Source: Fibrobacterota bacterium | GTDB taxonomy: Bacteria; Fibrobacterota; Chitinivibrionia; Chitinivibrionales; Chitinispirillaceae | Assembly (NCBI GenBank): GCA_023436205.1 | Contig: JAEZKC010000089.1 | Location: 1 to 44,589 of the forward strand | Reading direction: 5' to 3' | Length of the DNA stretch: 44,589 bases | In this document: in pieces, positions 32,894 to 40,323 of the stretch | How positions within the stretch are numbered: position 1 is the first letter of the stretch | How the letters are laid out: each line of letters starts with the position of its first letter | Position numbers and translations under genes: made by a program | The notes under the pieces: model-generated | What the model saw: only the letters and a program-made list of their open reading frames with translations | The model's database searches: none | Told to the model about the DNA's origin: nothing

Positions 32894-34169
32894 ATCCGGA
32901 TGGACAATTCTTCCGGTTTTCGTGGTTTGCCTTTTTGCTGGAGTTGTCAGGGGACAGCAGAATTCTTCTGCGGTCCCGCCTGCCTGGCAAAACCCGTATA
33001 TCGGTCTTTCATTGGACGGAGTACTCGATCTCCATGATCTCGAAGGTTTTTGGAAGAGTCCCGGTGTGACATTACGTGGCGCGGAACTAATCATCAGCTC
33101 AAACATTGACCCGTATGCATTTCTTCTTGGGAACGTGCTGATCTCCGAGCAAGGCGTGGAACTACACGAAGCGTTTACCAAGTTTCCGTATCTTCCTTTC
33201 AATCTCAAAGGGAAAGCCGGGCTCATGCTTGCCAATTTCGGGCGATGGAACCGCTTTCATGTGCATGCTATGCCTTTTACATCAGAACCACGTATTTACA
33301 AAGAATATGGAGGCGGAATGCTTGCACTCAAGGGTGTCGAGCTTTCGTGGATGTTGCCAATCGACCATTTTGTAGAAATCACTTTTTCTGCTTACGACCG
33401 CATCCAGGGGCACAGCCACGATGCGGATCCTTCGAGCGGTTTGGCAAGCGGTTCAGGAAAAACCGCTGAACAGATTGCCGCGGAAATTGGCGCGGAGAAA
33501 CACGGGGTCCACTGGCATGGTCCCAATGGTGAAATCCTTTACGAGGAAGACCTGCTTGCAATGTCTGGTGAAACAGGATCAAGTGATCCGGTTTTCATTA
33601 CCGGCAACCGTCGTCCGGAAGGGTTTGCATACGGAAGTCGAATCACGACCACGCTTGAGTTCGGACCACAAATCAGCATTGATCTGGGTGGAAGCGGAAT
33701 TTTCCAGCAGCAGTATCGTGCTTCGCAACGGGTCGAAGGCAAAACCTACAGCAAACTTCTTTACGGAGCTGACTTTGCACTCTTCTGGCATCCTCTCACA
33801 TCAAACAAATACAGAAATCTGCAGCTAGGGGCGGAACTGGTTGGCTCTTATGCCGGGTTTGAGCGAGTAGAGGACGGCACCATTCTCGAAGAGTATTACA
33901 ATCGGCTCGGCGCTTTCACCTGGGTTGCCATGCAGATGTCGCAACGCTGGAAAATCGGTGCATTCGGGGAGGTTTTCCAAACAAATAACTATTTAAACAA
34001 TACCAAAAAACGGTACGGCAGTTTCGTCACACTCAATTTAACTCACTACCAGTACTTGCGTATTGAACTATCACGTTATGATTATCCAGGTGTACTCGAT
34101 GGCATAAACCGGTTTATTCTTCAGTACAGTGCCACAATAGGACATCATACTCACGGGAGGCAACGATGA
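32877..34169 (+). CDS. Outer-membrane protein with His-rich loop (putative metal porin)
   Basis: 430 residues. A signal peptide (about 1-26, ending VVRG) precedes alternating, aromatic-rich strands through to the C-terminus (for example YLRIELSRYDYPGV and NRFILQYSATIG), as in an outer-membrane barrel. A hydrophilic insertion at about 178-225 carries HSHDAD and KHGVHWHGPNG, and the C-terminus is GHHTHGRQR. Such His clusters on an outer-membrane protein are typical of zinc-binding loops, as in zinc-regulated receptors, but there is no TonB box or plug domain, so it would be a porin-like protein. It overlaps its upstream and downstream neighbours (ATGA with the binding-protein gene). The family is unrecognised and the metal role inferred. 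Confidence 0.7.
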   Translation: MSTTIKSGWTILPVFVVCLFAGVVRGQQNSSAVPPAWQNPYIGLSLDGVLDLHDLEGFWKSPGVTLRGAELIISSNIDPYAFLLGNVLISEQGVELHEAFTKFPYLPFNLKGKAGLMLANFGRWNRFHVHAMPFTSEPRIYKEYGGGMLALKGVELSWMLPIDHFVEITFSAYDRIQGHSHDADPSSGLASGSGKTAEQIAAEIGAEKHGVHWHGPNGEILYEEDLLAMSGETGSSDPVFITGNRRPEGFAYGSRITTTLEFGPQISIDLGGSGIFQQQYRASQRVEGKTYSKLLYGADFALFWHPLTSNKYRNLQLGAELVGSYAGFERVEDGTILEEYYNRLGAFTWVAMQMSQRWKIGAFGEVFQTNNYLNNTKKRYGSFVTLNLTHYQYLRIELSRYDYPGVLDGINRFILQYSATIGHHTHGRQR

Positions 34170-35068
34170 AGACATGGATACTGCTCCTTTGCACTGCACT
34201 AATACTCTGGGCAGATGAGAAAATCGAGGTAGTTGCTTCGGTACCTGATCTTGCCGACATGGCACGTCAAATAGGCGGTGATGCAGTGAATGTCATTTCC
34301 CTTGCAACGGGTCGTGAAGACCTTCATGCTGTACCGGCCCGGCCAAGTTTTCTTCCTAAGCTCAACAAAGCGGATCTTCTGCTGACGCTCGGTCTGGATG
34401 CTGAACATTCGTGGCTCCCGGCGTTGGCAGCAGAAGCACGAAATCCCAAAATCCGTGAAGATGGGCCGGGCTGGGTAAATTGTTCAAAAGGGATAGAGGT
34501 CCTCGGCAAACCTCAAAAACTTGACAGAAGTGAAGGCGAACAGCATCCCGAAGGCAATCCGCACTACAACATTGGTCCTCAATGCGGGATAGTTATGGCT
34601 GCCAATATCGAAAAGGCATTTTCCGAAGCATTGCCTTCAAAAGTGAAGTACTTCGCACAGAACGCACAAACATATAAAGCAAAATTAGAGGCCCTTATCG
34701 CAGACTTGACAGCAAAAGGGAACGCACTGAAAGGAATTACTATTATTGAATACCACCCGGACATTGCCTATTTGAGTGCCTTCTACGGAATGAATACCGT
34801 CGGAAGCATTGAGCCTAAAGCAGGTGTACCACCTACTGCGGGGCATTTGAAAACTCTGGAGCAAACGGCTCGAGAAAACAGTGTTAAACTTATCGTCTAC
34901 AATCAATCTCAGAATTCAAAGATTCCACAGAAGCTCGCTTCACGTGCCGGATGCAAAGCAGTTCAAATTGCCAATGCAGTGAATGCCAAGCCAGGGATAA
35001 CCACGTGGATAGAACTGCAGCGCTATAATCTTGAGGCCCTTCTTCAAGGAGTTACGGAGGACCAATGA
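34166..35068 (+). CDS. Zinc/manganese-type ABC transporter substrate-binding protein (TroA/ZnuA family)
   Basis: 300 residues with a signal peptide (about 1-16). The cluster A-I binding-protein fold is shown by VASVPDLADMARQIGGDAVN, then DLHAVPARPSFLPKLNKADLL with the first His ligand (H54), GNPHYNIGP with the second (H133), and IIEYHPDIAYLSAFYGM with the third (H197), followed by GSIEPKAGVPPTAGHL. The usual PHYWLDP is altered to PHYNIGP. A fourth acidic ligand near the C-terminus is not obvious. A short His/acidic loop is seen (GEQHPEGNPH). It captures Zn2+ or Mn2+ in the periplasm for the ATPase/permease encoded next. ATGA overlaps on both sides show tight coupling. The exact metal is inferred from the His-rich partners. 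Confidence 0.85.
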   Translation: MKTWILLLCTALILWADEKIEVVASVPDLADMARQIGGDAVNVISLATGREDLHAVPARPSFLPKLNKADLLLTLGLDAEHSWLPALAAEARNPKIREDGPGWVNCSKGIEVLGKPQKLDRSEGEQHPEGNPHYNIGPQCGIVMAANIEKAFSEALPSKVKYFAQNAQTYKAKLEALIADLTAKGNALKGITIIEYHPDIAYLSAFYGMNTVGSIEPKAGVPPTAGHLKTLEQTARENSVKLIVYNQSQNSKIPQKLASRAGCKAVQIANAVNAKPGITTWIELQRYNLEALLQGVTEDQ

Positions 35069-35688
35069 GCAGTGTCATAGTAACGGTTAATGATGCATCG
35101 TTTGGTTACAATCGCAAGGCATGTGCAGTTGTCCGCAATGTCGCATTCGCCGTCGGCACCGGCGAATTTATCATTTTGCGCGGTCCCAACGGATGCGGAA
35201 AATCAACAATTATAAAAGGGATACTCGGTATTGCACACACGATAGAAGGAAGTGTCAACTGGTCAATCAATAAGGAGCATATTGGATATGTCCCGCAGGA
35301 AACAGTTATTTCGAGCGGGATTCCCTATACCGCATTTGATATTGCGCAATGCGGTATCTATAAGCCCCATAAGGCAGCCCGCAAAAAAGTAATGGACGCA
35401 CTTGCTGCAGTTGAAATGGATTCGAAAGCCGACATTCGATTCGGAGACCTTTCGGGAGGTCAGAAGCGGCGGCTATTGTTCGCTCGGGCATTAGTGCGGG
35501 ATCCAAAGATGATGATTCTGGATGAACCGACAGCAAATGTTGACCAGCACACGGAGAAAGTAATCGAGCGGTTGATTACCGATATAATTTCGAAAAACGA
35601 AGCTGCAGTGATAGCCGTTGCTCATGCAACAAATTTCGGTGGGAATGCGCGCGTTATCCACGTTGAAAACGGGAGTTCCCATGGCTGA
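35065..35688 (+). CDS. Metal ABC transporter ATP-binding protein (ZnuC-like)
   Basis: 207 residues, somewhat short for the family (about 230-250). All ATPase motifs are present: Walker A GPNGCGKST, Q-loop GYVPQET, signature DLSGGQKRRLLFARAL, Walker B PKMMILDEPTANVD and an H-loop His in VIAVAHATN. It belongs to the metal-uptake class by sequence style and by position between the binding protein and the permease. It energises import of the captured metal at the inner membrane. Its start overlaps the previous stop (ATGA) and its end overlaps the permease start by 8 bases. Confidence 0.92.
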   Translation: MSSVIVTVNDASFGYNRKACAVVRNVAFAVGTGEFIILRGPNGCGKSTIIKGILGIAHTIEGSVNWSINKEHIGYVPQETVISSGIPYTAFDIAQCGIYKPHKAARKKVMDALAAVEMDSKADIRFGDLSGGQKRRLLFARALVRDPKMMILDEPTANVDQHTEKVIERLITDIISKNEAAVIAVAHATNFGGNARVIHVENGSSHG

Positions 35689-36499
35689 TTTCATTGCGTT
35701 ACTCTCTTTTTCCTTCCTTCCCCTGGTGCTCGTTGTTACCTTCTCGATAGTAACTCCTGCAATTGGGGCCGTTCTGGCTATTCGAAATGAAATGATGCTT
35801 GCTCTAGCCCTCCCTTCGGTTGCAAATGCAGGTATGGCACTGGGACTTTTATTCGGTATCGATCCTGAGAATGAATTAACACTGTACGGATTTGCCACAA
35901 TTGCAACTCTGCTTTCCATTTTCGCCACAAACCGTTTCAGAAACGGGGCAGGTAACAGAGAGATCTATCTGGCAGCGCTCTTTGTCGCAGGCCAAATTCT
36001 CTCGTCAACATTTTCCACGCTTTCTCCTGTTGCTCAAGGTCATGTATCGCACCTGCTTAATGGTGAGATTCTTGCAGCCGGAAGCATCGAGACCATAGTG
36101 CTGGTAATCATCTGTACAGCATTCATCGTTCTTGCAGTCATGAATCGGCACGGCATTCTTGCATGGTGTGCCGACAGTGAGTTCTACAGAGTAGGTGCAC
36201 GGCGATACCACGTGTTCTTGTTTGTGATCTATGCTGCATTGGCAACAGCAATTACGTTAGGTGTCGCAACTATTGGAGTACTTCTAGTGACTGCATTATT
36301 GGTACTTCCTGCACTCCTTGGCAATATGGGTATCGGCGGCATTTACAAATTTATTGTGATCACAACCGGAATCGGGGTAGTCGGCGGCATAGCAGGATTC
36401 CTCACGGCACTGGCAATAGATTTCCCTCCGGCAATAAGCGCGTCAATTGGGATTGGAATAGTTGGGATTGGCCTTCGGGTGCTCTATCTGAGGCGATAA
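35681..36499 (+). CDS. Metal ABC transporter permease (ZnuB/ABC-3 family)
   Basis: 272 residues from the ATG at 35681, with GGGAG 5 nt upstream; a longer frame starts at 35618 but runs inside the ATPase gene. Eight or so hydrophobic helices, with the ABC-3 family landmarks MLALALPSVANAGMALG, LLNGEILAAG, and ATIGVLLVTALLVLPALLGN near the C-terminal third. It forms the inner-membrane channel of the zinc/manganese importer. It is the last gene of the operon: after it comes a gap filled with repeat modules and a convergent gene. No terminator with a T tract was seen. Confidence 0.9.
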   Translation: MADFIALLSFSFLPLVLVVTFSIVTPAIGAVLAIRNEMMLALALPSVANAGMALGLLFGIDPENELTLYGFATIATLLSIFATNRFRNGAGNREIYLAALFVAGQILSSTFSTLSPVAQGHVSHLLNGEILAAGSIETIVLVIICTAFIVLAVMNRHGILAWCADSEFYRVGARRYHVFLFVIYAALATAITLGVATIGVLLVTALLVLPALLGNMGIGGIYKFIVITTGIGVVGGIAGFLTALAIDFPPAISASIGIGIVGIGLRVLYLRR

Positions 36500-36621
36500 C
36501 GGACGGGGGTATCATTTGCACTTTTGCCGCTCATTGACAGAAATTATTAAGGCACAGATGGTGGGCCGAAGGCCGGGGTAAGGTCACAATATCAAAAATC
36601 CACAGTTCCTCTCCCCTAAAA

Positions 36622-36763
36622 CGTGACCACCAAAACTCCGATGACTATCTTCGATGAAATTCCAATGCGGGAGATGATACTGGTGACCTGTGAGGCGTCT
36701 TCGCCGTTAACAAGATTATCCTTCGACTTCGGCGGACCTACGCTCAGGATGAGCGGAGCGAGG
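36622..36763 (+). repeat. Dispersed repeat A-B, the cleanest composite copy
   Basis: Module A (36622-36714; GCGGGAGATGATACTGGTG in the middle, GGCGTCTTCGCC hairpin at its end) runs directly into module B (36715-36763; CCTTCGACTTCGGCGGACC then TACGCTCAGGATGAGCGG). A second partial B-like end (GATGAGCGGAGCG) follows at about 36772. This gives the A-B unit boundary used to read the other copies. It lies between convergent genes; nothing else was seen in 36500-36804. Confidence 0.8.
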
Positions 36764-36804
36764 CGGCATCTGATGAGCGGAGCGGGGGGGCATCTTAAAA
36801 CCAG

Positions 36805-37935
36805 CTATCTCTTTGCTGAATAAGAAAACGCCTTGGGAACCGCTCTCACTATCAGATCATTATGGGTGCGATCGTCAAGCACGCCGGCATCCTTGAAGTG
36901 GGTTATTATGTTTTCAGTCTGGTGCGGGGAAACGATCATGCTGCACTTCTCACGAGCGGGCAGAACACCAAGCTCGCTCCCCCAGTCTATATGCTTGTAC
37001 TCGCTGATAGTACCCCCGGATGCTCCTGCGGCCATGGCAATCTTCACGTAATCTTCACCGTTGCCCTCATCGCAATAGAGCGCGAGCTCCTCGTAGCCTG
37101 TCATAAACTGCCTGTGTCGAGTTTCGCTGCTGCCTGCATTAATTTTCCGGCGCCGCCACTCAGCACCGCCCTTCAGCTCATCGAGGGCCATCACCACCTG
37201 CTCCATACTGGCGGCCTGCGAACGGGTCCCCTGGCTCACTTTCATATTCACCAACCCTCTCTTAACAGGAAAGTGATAGATAAAACCTCTCCCGGACTGA
37301 TCGAGCTTTAAAATGTCAATGAGCATATTCATGATCTCCGTCGCCTCGAAACTGTTGACCACCATGGTAACCACTTCCTTTTCGGCGGGAATGGTTATCC
37401 TCCAGAGTCCAAGCAGATCACGAAGACCAGCACCCTGGCCGAAAGTGACCGTGGGCACGCACGAACCGGTCTCAAGGGCCAACCTCGACACCAGATCCCC
37501 CTGACCACGCACAACAATGCAGCAGATCCCCGTAAGCTGGGTCTGCATGCGGTACTTTTCCTGAGGTTGCTCAAGGATAGTATTAACTCTGGAACCGCTG
37601 CTGTCTTTGTAAATCTCAACCTGCTCGCTGTAGACCGATCCACTGCCGAAAACATTGAGCTTGAAACGCTCTGCCACAAGCTGCATGGCAGTTTCTTCAA
37701 GCTCCGAAGGAACCAGAAAAGACACAACATCCACCGGTATGGAGGTAAGCTGCTCTGTCCTGCGCAGAACTGTTGCGATAAGGCCCCGATTCTCCTCCAG
37801 CATCGCCGCGCGCCCGGTCATGTGTGCCATGACCCTCACGCCGCAGTCGGCTACAGCCTTGAGCGGGGAAACTGACAGAAAATCACGATTAATAACTGCT
37901 GTAATGCGGCTTGCCGATTCACTGCCTCCACTCAT
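36805..37935 (-). CDS. Multi-domain PII-like regulatory protein of the DUF1538 operon
   Basis: 376 residues, soluble. Three related segments can be read: the first (about 10-105) ends FGSGSVYSEQVEIYKDS; the second (about 130-240) has ICCIVVRGQGDLVSRLALET, then IPAEKEVVTMVVNSFEA and GRGFIYHFPVKRGLVNM; the third (about 280-370) has EELALYCDEGNGEDYVKIAM, AAGASGGTISEYKH and REKCSMIVSPHQTE. The pattern (strand, helix, AxGxxGGT loop, EKE strand) is that of PII-like proteins. The gene overlaps the DUF1538 gene upstream by ATGA, so it almost certainly regulates, or is a subunit of, that transporter. The ligand is unknown. Confidence 0.78.
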   Translation of the reverse strand: MSGGSESASRITAVINRDFLSVSPLKAVADCGVRVMAHMTGRAAMLEENRGLIATVLRRTEQLTSIPVDVVSFLVPSELEETAMQLVAERFKLNVFGSGSVYSEQVEIYKDSSGSRVNTILEQPQEKYRMQTQLTGICCIVVRGQGDLVSRLALETGSCVPTVTFGQGAGLRDLLGLWRITIPAEKEVVTMVVNSFEATEIMNMLIDILKLDQSGRGFIYHFPVKRGLVNMKVSQGTRSQAASMEQVVMALDELKGGAEWRRRKINAGSSETRHRQFMTGYEELALYCDEGNGEDYVKIAMAAGASGGTISEYKHIDWGSELGVLPAREKCSMIVSPHQTENIITHFKDAGVLDDRTHNDLIVRAVPKAFSYSAKR

Positions 37936-39035
37936 CGGCTCCCCTCCCCTCTTCCCTCTTCAGAGGCCAGCCCCGAGGCAAATGATCTTCTCCTGAAAGA
38001 TACCACGACTCCCACCAGGAGCACTGTAAGAATCGGCCACACCGAAGCGAGTGCAAGCATGCCAAAGCCATCACCCACACCCATCTGGGTCCCGATCCCC
38101 AGACCCATCGCAAGCACAAGGGGCACCGTTATGGGTCCTGTGGTCACTCCAGCACTGTCCCATCCGATATTCACATAGTCTTCCGATGAAACCAGTGTGA
38201 GAGCAAGCACAATAAGATACGGCGGAAGAAGCAGATACATCAACGGTATATCCCAGATTATTTTCGCCACCCCGAATGCAAGCCCGATACCTACCCCGAG
38301 CGCAACGGTATGCATGATCAGGCTCTGCTTGAAAGTTCCAATAGTCAGCTCCTCGACAGTAAGCCCCAGAGCATTGAGCGCCGGTTCGGCAAAGGTGGCA
38401 CCATATCCCATGATAAAGGCAAAGAGGACCAAAAAAGCTATCCCCAAACTCCCCAGAAGAGGTCCGCGTGAGGGGACATACACATACTGACCCGTTTCGC
38501 TATTGTAAAAATCCGGATTGAACTCCAGCGGTTCGATTCTGCTGCCGCTCTTATAGTAGAAAAAGGAATCTATCTGCCCGTCCTCATTGATCGCTTCGTT
38601 GACTAGGCCCTTATCGAAATTGTTGATGACCTGCTTCTCCTCCTCAAGCGGTATACTCCTGAAGGTGGCGGGGAGCACCCTTCCGACCTGGTTACCCAGC
38701 TGAGAGAGCCCGAAATGCATTCCAATGTTGAAAAAGGCAAGCCCGATAAGGGAGAAGAGAATGCCAGTGAGTATGATATCTGAACGGGCCAGCCTCTCGC
38801 GAAGAAACACCTTGAGCATGATTATCAGAAATAAAGTGAGAGGTATTATGGCACGGATTGCAAGCCTGATATTGTTCAAGATAATTTCAACCACGTTGGC
38901 AAAAGTAATCTGCGGGACCGCAAAAGCTTTACTTTTCTGATCTTGAACACCTGCATTTTCCAACCTCTGAGGCCAGGGTGCCGGTAAGACCGCAATCTCC
39001 TCATCGGAAAGATTCGCTTTCATGTAGCTAAGCAT
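37932..39035 (-). CDS. DUF1538 membrane protein (UmpA/UmpB-like), copy 1
   Basis: 367 residues. About 45 hydrophilic residues precede the first helix, and an insertion between helices (about 120-190) is hydrophilic and acidic. The family repeat is clear: GATFAEPALNALG in one helix pair, and the motif DSAGVTTGPITVPLVLAMG followed by GDGFGMLALASVWPILTVLL at the C-terminal side. DUF1538 proteins usually come as pairs; a Halomonas pair (UmpAB) was reported as a two-component Na+(Li+,K+)/H+ antiporter. This copy probably pairs with the gene 33 bases upstream. Ion specificity is not readable from the sequence. Confidence 0.88.
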   Translation of the reverse strand: MLSYMKANLSDEEIAVLPAPWPQRLENAGVQDQKSKAFAVPQITFANVVEIILNNIRLAIRAIIPLTLFLIIMLKVFLRERLARSDIILTGILFSLIGLAFFNIGMHFGLSQLGNQVGRVLPATFRSIPLEEEKQVINNFDKGLVNEAINEDGQIDSFFYYKSGSRIEPLEFNPDFYNSETGQYVYVPSRGPLLGSLGIAFLVLFAFIMGYGATFAEPALNALGLTVEELTIGTFKQSLIMHTVALGVGIGLAFGVAKIIWDIPLMYLLLPPYLIVLALTLVSSEDYVNIGWDSAGVTTGPITVPLVLAMGLGIGTQMGVGDGFGMLALASVWPILTVLLVGVVVSFRRRSFASGLASEEGRGEGSR

Positions 39036-39068
39036 CTGCTCTTCGGAGTCAAAGAGGGACAGAGCTTT

Positions 39069-39923
39069 TTAGCGATTTGCCGCGGAGAGAAACTGCTCAG
39101 GAGATGAGGGCTGAGGAACACGATCAAGAAAAGGAACACCTATGAGCAGAACCGTAAGAACCGGGAACAGGGAGGCCAAAGTGACTACACCAAAACCGGA
39201 CATCCCCAGACCAGTTCCACCGACAATACGGCAGACACCGATACCCAGCGCAAGCACTAGAGGAACGGTAACTGGGCCGGTAGTGACACCACCGCTGTCC
39301 CAGGCGACTCCCACAAGTGATGCCAAATTCTTATCAAAGCTTGCCCATACTGAAATGACCAGTAAAATGATTGTCAGAACGATCACAAATGGCTTTAAGG
39401 ACCAATTGTGCAAAAACCTGAGCATACCGAAAACCACCGCCAGCCCAACCCCCACACCGATAGCGTAAACAAGGTAGGATGGATGTTGATTCAGCAGAAG
39501 GTACAGTAACGGTGCCTCCCAGGCTTTCACTGCAGAACCGGCAGTCTCGAGGATACCGATTGCCGGTTCAGCCAGAGTGGCGACTATCCCCAGAAGGAAG
39601 GAAAAGGTAAGAACAGAAACAAGGCCGGTTTTTCGGGGCAGTTTTATTCCGAGCAGCTCTCCCAGAGGCATTATTCCAAGAAAAAGCCCCTCCATGAAAA
39701 ACATCAGGCCGAAGATCACCATTGCCATCCCGACACTGACCCCGACAGCGTTGGCGACCTTGACACGGAGAACTATCATCTGAAAGAAAAGCAGGTAGAG
39801 AGCAATGAAGGCGACTGACCGGAGCTGGATGAGAAACCGTTTTCTCACATAGGGTGCAAGCAGACCCATCCCCTGAGCAAAGGTAACCTTAACTTTTTCG
39901 CGGCGTTTTCTCTGTTCGGTCAT
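39069..39923 (-). CDS. DUF1538 membrane protein (UmpA/UmpB-like), copy 2
   Basis: 284 residues; GGAG lies 6 nt before the ATG. It is a shorter paralogue of the next gene, without the long N-terminal arm and inserted loop. Shared motifs are TLAEPAIGILETAGS, WDSGGVTTGPVTVPLVLALG and GMSGFGVVTLASLFPVLTVL. About eight hydrophobic helices are expected. It is the first gene of a three-gene unit (DUF1538, DUF1538, PII-like protein). Together the two membrane proteins would form the two-component cation/proton antiporter described for this family. Upstream lies a gap of repeat modules with no clear promoter. Confidence 0.88.
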   Translation of the reverse strand: MTEQRKRREKVKVTFAQGMGLLAPYVRKRFLIQLRSVAFIALYLLFFQMIVLRVKVANAVGVSVGMAMVIFGLMFFMEGLFLGIMPLGELLGIKLPRKTGLVSVLTFSFLLGIVATLAEPAIGILETAGSAVKAWEAPLLYLLLNQHPSYLVYAIGVGVGLAVVFGMLRFLHNWSLKPFVIVLTIILLVISVWASFDKNLASLVGVAWDSGGVTTGPVTVPLVLALGIGVCRIVGGTGLGMSGFGVVTLASLFPVLTVLLIGVPFLDRVPQPSSPEQFLSAANR

Positions 39924-40010
39924 CTAATCTCCAGGTTGCGCAGAGCGGTCTTAAATATACATAGTGCGGATGGGTTTGTTTTGAAGGAGGATGGGAAGGG
40001 GAAGAATTAG

Positions 40011-40204
40011 GATTACCTTTCGACTCCGGCGGACCTACGCTCAGGATGAGCGGAGCGAGGCGGCATCGTACAACGGGGTACCGGGATTATCCTTCGACTC
40101 CGGCGGACCTACGCTCAGGATGTGCGGAACGAGGCATCGTCACAACGGGGTACTAGGATTATCCTTCGACTCCGGAGGACCTACGCTCAGGATGAGCGGA
40201 GCGG
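40011..40204 (+). repeat. Three tandem copies of repeat module B
   Basis: B copies with cores beginning at 40016, 40091 and 40163, so the period is 72-75 bases. They are separated by a conserved spacer (ATCGTACAACGGGGTACC type). Each has CCTTCGACTCC, GGACCTACGCTCAGGATG and GCGGA. The third has GGAGGACC in place of GGCGGACC. This is the only tandem array of B in the window. Confidence 0.85.
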
Positions 40205-40220
40205 GAGATCTTATTTCGGT

Positions 40221-40275
40221 AGCCCGGTTTACCGGGCTTTACATTCGTTCAGGGGCGGGATTTATCCCGCCTGAA
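40221..40275 (+). repeat. Pair of GC-rich hairpins
   Basis: AGCCCGG-TTTA-CCGGGCT (40221-40238) is a perfect 7-bp hairpin. TTCAGGGGCGGGA-TTTA-TCCCGCCTGAA (40248-40275) is an 11-bp hairpin with a GG bulge. Both share the loop TTTA, which suggests a common origin. They sit between the B array and module E, downstream of the minus-strand FGE-domain gene, and could stabilise or terminate its mRNA. Confidence 0.6.
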
Positions 40276-40285
40276 GATCGATGGA

Positions 40286-40322
40286 CAATCAACAATCATC
40301 ATTCAACAATCAACAATTCTCT
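40286..40322 (-). repeat. Repeat module E abutting the FGE-domain gene stop
   Basis: Read on the minus strand, AAGAGAATTGTTGATTG followed by TTGAATGATGATTGTTG begins immediately after the TAG stop codon of the gene at 40324. Copies at 27955, 29371 and 23991 have the same orientation relative to the gene they follow. Confidence 0.75.
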
Positions 40323-40323
40323 T

